From assembly GCF_000006405.1 (NCBI RefSeq), contig NW_003208655.1:613652-677651 (forward strand): 64,000 bases of DNA, read 5' to 3'. Below the pieces are notes generated by a model, which was given only the letters and a program-made list of their open reading frames with translations, did not search any database and was not told where the DNA came from. The translations under genes and the position numbers were made by a program. Shown here in pieces: positions 58,801 through 64,000 of this stretch (positions within the stretch are counted from its first letter, which is position 1; each line of letters opens with the position of its first letter). This stretch comes from Perkinsus marinus ATCC 50983. Taxonomy: Eukaryota; Perkinsozoa; Perkinsida; Perkinsidae.

Positions 58801-58913
58801 AAGCCACTGATGGTGAGGATAGATACCGTGTGGTGGAAATAGAAGACCATCAGCAAACTGGACAGTTGGGGGTTTTGATGCTACTAGTGTTGGTGTTTTT
58901 GTTTTTTTCGTAG
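46815..58913 (+). CDS. Folate-biopterin (BT1-family) transporter, intron carries LTR element
   Basis: Exons read are 46815-47014 (VYYMKEDLLLSPATSALVWG...PWILKPILAS, the first BT1 signature), 48070-48201 (EDHQGSGREAINNIVADFF...VISSYGTGLLLEIF), one ending 49145, 49196-49358 (FFFYISGPNYDQALYYYYID, KLGFTPEVMGQVQVFKG), 49405-49486, 58108-58173 (RQLGIPDAAFAISGEYVREA), 58216-58343 (ISLATKLAPPGLEGTLFSLF), 58371-58489 (TM helix pair) and 58770-58913. All later junctions keep phase. BT1 proteins are 12-TM MFS carriers of folates and pterins in alveolates, plants and kinetoplastids. The intron 49487-58107 is about 8.6 kb because an LTR retrotransposon lies in it. Some N-terminal exons between 47.0 and 49.1 kb, and the true start, are unresolved. 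Confidence 0.8.
48347..48471 (+). repeat. Family A element, copy 7 (intron)
   Basis: Near full length, in the BT1 intron after the 48,201 donor. Confidence 0.8.
48601..48709 (-). repeat. Family A element, copy 8, internally deleted (intron)
   Basis: Inverted relative to copy 7 and only 130 bp away. The central CGTTTTTCACC block is missing. Confidence 0.75.
48885..49003 (+). repeat. 119-bp repeat D, copy 2 (intron)
   Basis: Partner of 27751-27869. It ends about 50 bp before the coding sequence preceding the 49,145 donor. Confidence 0.8.
49638..49871 (+). repeat. 5' LTR
   Basis: 234 bp, TG...CA ends. It supplies the promoter for the element. Its end overlaps the Gag ATG (49871-49873). Confidence 0.9.
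49871..51370 (+). CDS. gag: Gag-like protein of the LTR element
   Basis: About 499 codons from the ATG at the LTR/PBS boundary (MVTAVELNSSINAASTRED). A predicted coiled coil (residues 15-75, RLRSTARRLRTNNCKKRTEI) is followed by a capsid-like helical region (WNHLKNTLIDKFAKPEDIRR; LRQIHTLASTVNSSPEDSVY). The usual CCHC zinc knuckle is absent. The C-terminal 140 residues are polar and RNA-binding-like. A TTG start inside the LTR would add ten residues, but the ATG is preferred. Confidence 0.75.
   Translation: MVTAVELNSSINAASTREDLSRLRSTARRLRTNNCKKRTEIQERLADNDIDDNKLALLETEEATLEAEIIALSGAADNASSKINALMRETCMVNSATLSADDSNNNATATPTSAESVSGLVRALSSALSRRPYDSRTKRADINRLPMQGRSLIDPYQLPAHFRRLEKWFASNEFGTFDDSTKAFVADKEVEAQLVEKAIESLSSHRNVASEANTLVDTYGATWNHLKNTLIDKFAKPEDIRRELNRKISQLTYKGHSNVDGFISELRQIHTLASTVNSSPEDSVYFIDDILRCLPPNVHSQLVQEINQTARICRHNSSSTSSPTTKPWQLKLPLDAPSDQHSIFGILSDVAQSLLASTDFRKVPPESNRGSRREDMGDKISKVSDSTTNSTRAPPSAITEARRQHKEANDWARKQNFVIIVMGKALRSSTPTDPGFNNASDVRFLVSRQGKRYGLVAFDSKADAEKVIAEYFSNKDSFTLVKPYDPDFKSKNDSGRRSQ
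49872..49881 (+). promoter_or_regulatory. Primer-binding site
   Basis: TGGTAACAGC directly follows the LTR. The leading TGG pairs with a tRNA CCA end. It resembles initiator-Met tRNA primer sites (TGGTATCAG) but differs at one position. It overlaps the first Gag codons. Confidence 0.65.
51371..52945. other. Gag-Pol spacer with inserted 540-bp element
   Basis: There is no long open frame between Gag and Pol. The spacer holds an inverted-repeat element (51801-52340) and clusters of ATCGAT-rich palindromes at about 51,575-51,700 and 52,865-53,000, right at the Pol start. Confidence 0.6.
51801..52340. mobile_element. 540-bp element with ~40-bp imperfect TIRs
   Basis: The left end reads GATTCGTCGCCCCTAAGG then TACTCAATCCGCCCCTAAAT; the right end is its reverse complement with few changes. 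The motif CCGCCCCTAAAT recurs inside each TIR. There is no coding capacity, so it is probably a non-autonomous DNA transposon nested in the retroelement. Confidence 0.7.
53003..57307 (+). CDS. pol: Pol polyprotein: PR-RT-RNase H-integrase, intact
   Basis: An uninterrupted frame of 1434 codons (open upstream to 52,946). The aspartic protease LDTGATSSYIV is near residue 17. The reverse transcriptase has LVCDLRACNAALP, GADISSAFYAIRI and catalytic QYFADDIVCSG (FADD in place of YxDD). RNase H has VETDASLYGGA, SSNRRELLMCLQG, FLTDNKSS and a final GATNHYADSASRL. The integrase has a zinc finger (HRSCRHG...CVTCK) and a DDE core (ATCDVLS; LYTDQAGYF; WAGSNERHHR). A chromatin-directing domain was not recognised. 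No frameshift or stop is present, so with matching LTRs this copy could be active. How Pol is expressed from the 1.6-kb-distant frame is unclear. Confidence 0.9.
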   Translation: MYETNADLRIRGVLDTGATSSYIVVPESFILAFQTDPLHQPVAVTLANGSQVNINTSIPCSIMVRDIRSGEYFNAGHHTLRVLNCRERLHRPYCLIGRDLIKAWCLVCVGLDSVTLSGRLVYEATPVSTQLPAAPSLATIYLVDDTDPKSLVSLPPVVAPPDPPTQLCNQDKKLALDILQALVAKGWRDLPLSRGYRCRIRELCPVEHLDSPHQTHVGELFLPASTLSTRPSLRNFATPLFKRLSPDLKVAYNSMIEDYVTKKWWVSAPATTTVSPTPAANVFLINGSKRPRLVCDLRACNAALPRASSRNPDLWKVLSIIRLTGPSIIVGADISSAFYAIRISAESGTTHFVLHTALGTFWSTRSLFGTSIGPSSLSGTLGSSVEAVKNCSSVLQSPSVVSVVSNHSDHGDTHTRYPVDLTSNLQYFADDIVCSGFICTIILHLMAILLQVLVFLAFNCQPKKCAILTTEDNRQEAEKTCKQFGLLFPIAEVIGVLGVVFSYTAICGGLPARLCMSCDAASRMAKAMDFLKKDPVLAQRPSKIDIFAVGGKLSFDQGRVHGERRLISDLLKVIIARNFPSSPWHQHCDLTTMPSTEQQAYEAVVLWAREVCESSSSCRHLSPLRSKGQSEVTIIVETDASLYGGATVVRIDDDIILQDVYRFSARQISYSSNRRELLMCLQGIRRAAELISYHRTTLTALTKCSHLFFNVDFLTDNKSSCSWLSNDEAVLKLQSSKILERRAIIRLIDSISEELKVIRQYGRLSLSHLAGATNHYADSASRLLDRPVKTGTTTTRLGELLAAYKKSDNLKPSQLMGSDKGECAGEHCCWAGSISHDEIRLMVNAASAPAMSLREDLPSISHEDLEEQERDLEGDFDSCCCLIEDDDPTGGIAAYDRQPFSMIASITSGSDDFCEDVCRAVDCVLAIRDDLGQNPPAPHPTAEPLIEAIARDSWDVDSVLDRVHILRLVLSVLRSNAQAPNATVLECEWNQAWNQEDVLCAAHSAQFNLVNGKSLHDIKTNKGCSWDVIDPTALSKVLAYRCGLPTGEVVLQPWIPSANVHFIKKVVLSAHRSCRHGCLPTTSSRVKLFHVQSLIRTVKSVINDCVTCKILHSSRTWSVPCGMGDTSAEDMFKLAPYSYATCDVLSLGDHSKLLTVQCRATRHICWKHLDDDGENIDNIIRALKRVKRCVGGLRYLYTDQAGYFRSDKFRVRLLQELRCELRLLPRYSPWAGSNERHHRTALNMLRALLRHDGGRVGNLTPSQRQDIYDEVTLLHNSLPIGVYTLQGAREIPLTSDMLAFGHTRADSFTDVSTLRTMAPWIPYKVARRARNIYLSHMWSIVKKRNSELRPVNKRLGANHDNDPFSVASPVLVYTGVPRKLAPAFTLGHVKERVSTNRVRIIHPNGTTSIENLRNVVPMIQYDRDPPQQDDLPDE
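57373..57384 (+). promoter_or_regulatory. Polypurine tract
   Basis: GAGAGGGGGGCG lies immediately 5' of the 3' LTR and is the expected plus-strand primer site. Confidence 0.75.
57385..57618 (+). repeat. 3' LTR
   Basis: 234 bp, base-for-base the same as the 5' LTR by eye. Confidence 0.9.
57830..58010 (+). repeat. Family B element, copy 7 (intron)
   Basis: Starts CAGTGTTGGAGTAGG and ends TTTTCTCACATTG. It is in the large BT1 intron, downstream of the LTR element. Confidence 0.75.
58496..58620 (-). repeat. Family B element, copy 8, at intron start
   Basis: Begins only about six bases after the GTGAG donor at 58490. The right end is eroded. Confidence 0.65.
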
Positions 58914-59524
58914 GAGTACCACAACTCCTCCAACACTCGTTATGGGAGATACCTCTGATGAGGCCACCAACCCGGTGAGAGGTCCCGAGTTCTATCCGAT
59001 GTCATCATGTATTATAGGATCATACGATGAATGAGTTGACACCTCTTGGCCGAGGAAGGCGCCTCAGTGTCGATGACTGACCCAACATGACCGTGTGACC
59101 ATAGAATTTGATAGAACGACTTTGGTTGCTAGTTGGCAGCGTTTTCAATTGGTACTAGCAAACGGCCGATCGTATCACATCTTGAAATATTTGTTTATAT
59201 TATGAATTGCTGGCGTGATCGAAGTGTCCATCTCAAAAGGCATTGAGAACGTCGGGGTGAGATGGTATTACATTTCTTACTGTATGTCGTCAGAATAGAC
59301 CGAGACTGTTGTTGATGATGATAATTCTCCCGATCTGTTGTGCTCTGCTTAGACATGCGCTATGAAAAGAAACAAATTCCCTCCGTAACAGAGGCTCCGC
59401 TAAGGCTTTGTGTCGTTCTCATGCAACTTCCCGTTAGTCAACTACTTTTAAAATCGGAGAAAACAACAACTACGACATGCGTTGAATGACGAATGCCCAG
59501 CGTTAGTAGTTCCAAATCACTTCG
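58914..59524. other. Intergenic between BT1 and WDR19
   Basis: Presumed 3' end of the transporter and promoter region of WDR19. I see no clear TATA box or terminator. Confidence 0.4.
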
Positions 59525-62500
59525 ATGGTACTTCGTCCTCTCCTCACCTTGAAGGAAGAGTATTTCGGTTCGACTAGAGTGATGTTCCGATGGGACCCCT
59601 CGGCCTCGCGTTTGGCATGCATCCCTGCTGCTAGACCTAGCAACCTGTTTGTATTCACCTCGAGTGGTGAAATTGAAAGAGTGAGATATTTCTACTGCGC
59701 AGTTGGTCAATATTGCTTTTATTAAGGACGTTATGCTTGAAGAAAGAGACAGTCCAGTGAGCTCATTTGAGTGGGATAGGACGGGAGATATCCTGGCCTT
59801 GATACAGAAGGTCAGTTATTGTATGAATTCGCCATGTTATGGTATGAATATTATTGGTTTTCGTCGTGTACAGCAACAATCTTTACTCCCAATACACAAT
59901 CATTAGTATCAGCTATATGCTCTTGCCTCATGTATTGCTATCAACTCATTCGTATATAATCATCCCGTTGAGGAGGACACTGCAGTAGTTGCTGAAACAG
60001 TGGTGGGAAAATGCACTTAGTCAATTGAGTGCGTAGGTGACGATATGAAAATTCTGAGGAAATTATAGTTGGTTTCTGTATTAGTATACATATTTTCGTA
60101 CTGAAGTTTAAGGGGACTTCTGAGTTTAGCTAAGGGAAATAAGTATATATTCCAACACTGGGCTTGAGCGTTGTTCGGTCGTAGGGCACGGCAAAGGTCA
60201 CGATTTACCACTATAACGAAGATAGATTGGAGATTGTTGATTGCTCGGGAGAAGATCCTTCTTTTATCGCATGGAATAGGATTGGACCACAACTGGCCAT
60301 TGGAATGTCCAAAGGGAATATCAGCATGTGAGCAACCGAGAGGTTCCCGGTTCGATCCCTGGTGAGGGTATTATTATTATATAGATACAACTCAAAGAGC
60401 ATGGAAAGGCAGTTGATAGCAGGCAAGCATGGTCGTATGATAACCTGTGGTGCATGGACCCTTCGGGGCCTCCTCATGCTCGGCAGTGAAGACAGGATCA
60501 TCTCCCTGAGTAAGGCATAGGAGTTTTATTCGTTTTACGTGAAGTGGCGTCGTAATACTCTGATAAACTTGATATTTGTGATGATATGCAGTAGTTGTGA
60601 AATATATTTTTTCACTAGTGTTTTTCATATTACGGGTATCTTGTGGAATGCGAAGCTGATGAATATCTGCGAAAAAATGCACATGGACAACATGAAAATT
60701 GTGAGGAAATTTTGGGAAACATTCCTTGGTTTTTATACAGTTTTTTTAGCGAATTTTCATGATGTTGTGACGCAAATTCTGAGGTCAGCTGATGAAATTA
60801 ATAACATAGCTTAACACTGTTGGAAGAAATTGTTACATGCAGATGTTAATTGCTCACTTTATGAGATGAGATATTCCCAATATAATTTAGGTGATTCTGA
60901 AGGAGAAACGCTACGTCAGACAATGCTACGCTCCGCCCCGACTAGCATGAAAATCTCCGATGATATTCTGTATGGCAATGAGAGTGATAACAGCATGTTT
61001 ATCTCTATGACGGCACTCATCCATTAGGCAAAAGTGTATTTGAAAAGGGCAATTCAGTGACCAAATGCTGTGTGCGCACGGCGAAGGATACGCTTACTGT
61101 GTTGGAGATCGATGGTATGACGGTATTAGCAACTATAAAGTTGACTCAGAAGTAAGAGAGTGATCCGATGGGTGAGGGGATGAACGGTCACAGGTACAGG
61201 TCTATAGTTGACTTTGGTTGGTTCGGTGATGAACAGCTTTGTATAGGATATGTGGGTGAGTCGGGGAGAGATGCTCTGTTGCATATTGTTTACTATCGTA
61301 TTTGCTATTAATTCTACGAGTGTATTTTTCTGCTCGAGTAGCATTTTTTTCCAGCATAGGAGTTTGGCATCTCAGAAATGAGCGGTCAAGACTTCTGACG
61401 GGAAAAAATTCACATGGATAGTATAGGTATAGATTCGGCCGGAGTATATGGTAGTGGTTAATAGTAGTTGATGGCGTAATTCGTGTAGTATTATTATAAC
61501 AAGTGTGTTATTAATTATTTCGATTGTTGCATATCCGGACCTATTGTGTATCTTTTGTGAGGGGACCTTGGATACTAGGTGGACACATTGTCGTGACGTC
61601 GAGCCGAGGTGATGAGGCTGGTCAGGAGTTGTTCCAAATGAAACCACTATCAAGCTTGGATGCTCTGGCTCTCTGTACGTGTTTTATTACCTATACCACA
61701 CTTCGATCACTTTCCAGCAGGTTCCGTACCCTCGAAAACGGGAGGCTTCTCAGCCCTGTCGGCAGCTGTCGCGGGTGACGGTTGTGTTAAATTGATAGAT
61801 TTAATACAGCGGAGCGAAGAATCGGATAAAACGATTACTGTTGATGACGATGAGGAGAAGGGGGGCATTGTGTCTGATTTGGTCTTTTCGAGAGCCGGGC
61901 AAACTATCACTTTCAGTGAGTCGTAGTGAATTTACTGCTTTTCTCGCACACTGGTTTTATATAGCAAATGCCAACGTAGAAGTAAATGTCGTCGATAAGG
62001 TATCATGTAAATGTGTATAAATGTCGCAAGGAATTTACGCATGAAAATTCACAAAACGAACTCAATAAGCTGATTTCAATCTCAGCGTAGACCGCTGTGA
62101 TCACCACATCGCGGTCGCTGTTTCGGTCAGGTCTCTCGACCGGATGCATACGTTCTTATCTGCTGCGACTTCCATCGATCATCACAGCTAGAGGCTCTAC
62201 TGTGGCTTGGATGAGCAGCCTGAGGGAAATTACTTTCATTGATGTTAATGTTGATAATGGGAAAGATAGTAAGTGGAGTATGCTTGTGGTTTTTACATGA
62301 TGAATCTTGAGTAGTATCTTGAGGTTGCCTATTGGAAGATACGGAATAGGTCGGATTTGATACCATCATTATTTTCAGTGGGGGAGAATATGCATGTGGT
62401 CAACTACATGTGTTGGTGACAATATGTAAATTCTGAGTTGATCTTTATACACTTCTACCCGAATTCGTATGTGAGCTCCTCTAATAAGTGAGAAAACTCA

Positions 62501-64000
62501 TGATTTTTGCTGAGGAAAGCGAATATATATTTCTCCAACACTGACCATTTTTGAGTAAAACGAAAGGCAACATGGCGTGGTTCATCGAGAAATCTGGTGC
62601 TCAGAAAAAGCAGTCCAGTGCGAGGAAGAACCGCGCCTGCTAGGAGTCGGTCCTGACCACATAGCCGCTGGTGAGGAGGTCTCCAAGGGTGATGGGAAGC
62701 TGCATTCGTCGCTTGTGTTCGCAGCATGTGGTCGGCGTATCTTCTATTACTCTCGATTGGATACGGATGAGGTCCGGAAAGAGTACCCTGATGAAGTTAC
62801 AGGAGTGGAAATGTCAGCTACTTATGCTGCAGTGTTGGTTGACAGAAAAATGTTGGTATAGTTTGGAACTAGAGGTGGCCTTACTGTGAGTGTAGATATG
62901 TGCATCGAATAGGGAGAGGTGAGATGAGGATCCTACCCGAGGAAGGAATTCTGTCGTTTCGGTTGACGCTGCAAAATATGCTGATGTGAGCACGGATGAG
63001 ATCTTTGGGAGTAGCTGAGGTCGGTATAGAGAATGATGGAAGTTGGCTGGTATTGAAAACTCCTGATGAGCGAAATTTACTGATAGTGATGGTGGGGATT
63101 CTATAGGAGCTTTGTGAGAGTAGGGAATATCATATTCCCGAGAGTTGGTCAGTACATTGCTTGTGACAGTCTACAATGGAGTTCCGCCACTCTGGTGATA
63201 TGAAAAAACACTAGTGAGAAACTGCGAATATCGCGTTTTTCACCGAGTTTTACGCCACTTCATGTAAAACGGGTGGTGAAACTCCATTGTTATGGTTCGA
63301 TCGTTTTGAGCTACTTACAGGTTTTATTTTCAATTGTTGTGGTTATTTTCACAGTCATTCAGTCATGATGTGTTTATACAGTGGAGTTTCACCCTAGTGA
63401 TATGGAAAACACTAGTGAAAAACATATCTCACGACTACTACAGGCCGCGAATATCGCGTTTCTCACCGAGTTTTACGCCACTTCGCGTTAAACGCGTGAA
63501 ACTCCGTTATAGGAATTTGCTATTTCATCAATATCATTGGTATCGTTCTGTGTGGCCTGCCAGATACTCAACGACCGAGAAGGAGCTCATTCATTATGAT
63601 GTGGGTGGTCGTTGGTGAGGAGAAGGATGACATGATGGAGCTCAGGTTGAGGAAGATTGCCGAGTGAACGAGTACAGGCATACTGATAATATCATAGCTG
63701 TATATCCTAACAACCTTGGAGGAGTTTATACAGCATTCATTGACATTAGAGGGGTGCTGCATGTGTATAATGCAGTCACCGAGGTGAGGGTGGCGATGGT
63801 CTTGGGTGGGGATCTTATACTTTGAGCTTGTTGGTGAGCTGTGGAAACAGGTGTTGGGATATGCATGTATGTTTATTATGTTGATAAGTATATGTGCACA
63901 TTGTGTATTGGAGTTTCACCAGTTTTACGCGAAGTGGCGTAGAATTCTGTGAAAAACGCGATATTCGCGCTATGCAGTAGTCGTGAAATATGTTTTTCAC
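59525..64000 (+). CDS. WDR19: WDR19/IFT144 intraflagellar transport protein, 5' part
   Basis: Exons read are 59525-59680, 59727-59810, 60185-60327, 60385-60509, 60891 to about 61,009, about 61,192-61,250, about 61,561-61,664, about 61,725-61,916, about 62,090-62,280, about 62,575-62,860, about 63,545-63,613 and about 63,660-63,782. The gene continues past the window. The protein follows the N-terminal beta-propeller of WDR19: FEWDRTGDILALIQK, TIYHYNEDR, FIAWNRIGPQLAIGMSKGNI, GKHGRMITCGAWT, LMLGSEDRIISLS, GDEAGQELFQM, LRLPSIITARGSTVAWMSSL, ATYAAVLVDRKM and NLGGVYTAFIDIRGVLHVYN. WDR19 is a subunit of the IFT-A complex for retrograde transport in cilia, so this organism builds a flagellum at some stage. 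Introns hold several family A and B elements and one tRNA relic. Confidence 0.85.
59998..60160 (-). repeat. Family B element, copy 9 (intron)
   Basis: Full ends: CAGTGGTGGGAAAATGC and TTCCAACACTG. It directly follows the segment duplicated at 46137-46359. Confidence 0.8.
60328..60384 (+). other. 57-bp intron with tRNA T-arm relic
   Basis: GTGAGC...TATATAG contains CCCGGTTCGATCCCTGG (60346-60362), a T-arm with a good B-box and one stem mismatch. It splits codon AT|A between SKGNIS and YNSKS. It is almost entirely tRNA-like from the donor through about 60,369. Confidence 0.6.
60520..60640 (+). repeat. Family A element, copy 9, at intron start
   Basis: Begins ten bases after the GTAAGG donor at 60510. 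The right end is eroded. Confidence 0.7.
60668..60819 (-). repeat. Family B element, copy 10 (intron)
   Basis: A diverged copy in the same intron as family A copy 9; the two account for most of that intron. Confidence 0.65.
62376..62543 (-). repeat. Family B element, copy 11 (intron)
   Basis: CAGTGGGGGAGAATATGC at the left and CTCCAACACTG at the right. The flanking octamers ATTATTTT and ACCATTTT agree at 6 of 8 positions, hinting at an 8-bp target duplication. Confidence 0.8.
63179..63285 (-). repeat. Family A element, copy 10 (intron)
   Basis: Inverted copy with a small internal deletion, within WDR19. Confidence 0.8.
63383..63505 (-). repeat. Family A element, copy 11 (intron)
   Basis: Full-length copy, 123 bp, about 100 bp from copy 10. 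Confidence 0.85.
63910..64000 (+). repeat. Family A element, copy 12, cut by window end
   Basis: The left 91 bp match the family; the rest lies beyond the window. Confidence 0.8.

Noticed and set aside
1-64000. Spliced-leader RNA gene or CRISPR-like arrays
   Set aside because: I looked for the dinoflagellate/Perkinsus-type leader core and for regularly spaced repeats and found neither.

Overview
The window is eukaryotic nuclear DNA. Coding segments are joined by GT-AG introns, many only 32-60 bp long. There is a eukaryotic-type tRNA-Lys gene, an intraflagellar-transport gene (WDR19/IFT144), a folate-biopterin (BT1) transporter gene, LTR retrotransposons and hAT-type elements. Together these suggest a flagellated protist, most likely an alveolate and plausibly a Perkinsus-like species. 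That assignment is inference; no rRNA or other phylogenetic marker is present. No prokaryotic operon, CRISPR array or Shine-Dalgarno site was seen.

Layout. (1) Positions 1-22,600 are mostly transposon debris with few genes. A degenerate Gag-Pol LTR retroelement (4.1-11.65 kb) has lost most of its reverse transcriptase at the point where a BED/hAT transposon is inserted (about 5.9-9.4 kb). It ends in a 200-bp LTR that is followed by a second Gag start. Further on are a decayed cathepsin-B-like gene on the minus strand (13.0-13.8 kb), three old copies of a dispersed repeat, and a clean 8-exon membrane acyltransferase gene on the minus strand (18.3-19.8 kb, 356 codons). (2) Positions 22,700-45,000 are gene-dense and intron-rich, all on the plus strand. 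They hold a large gene ending in an alpha/beta-hydrolase-like segment, a RING-TM protein, a long coiled-coil protein interrupted by a 100-N gap, and a SPRY-domain protein. (3) Positions 46,800-58,900 hold a BT1 transporter gene. One of its introns contains an apparently young 8-kb LTR retrotransposon with identical LTRs. (4) Positions 59,525 to the end hold the 5' part of WDR19/IFT144, which runs off the window.

The most unusual theme is what fills the introns. At least seven introns in three different genes contain a tRNA gene or a tRNA-derived T-arm. One 112-bp intron is largely an intact antisense tRNA-Lys(CUU), and in two cases the splice acceptor and following exon start lie inside tRNA-like sequence. 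Two families of short inverted-repeat elements also sit almost exclusively in introns from 24 kb onward: family A, about 125 bp, TIR GGAGTTTCACCC; and family B, about 170 bp, hAT-like CAGTG ends. Neither was seen in the first 24 kb. Very short introns recur (32, 33, 35 nt), and two sites would need introns of only 15 and 18 nt if they are spliced. Exon models were read by eye from splice sites and frame continuity, so individual boundaries are provisional.
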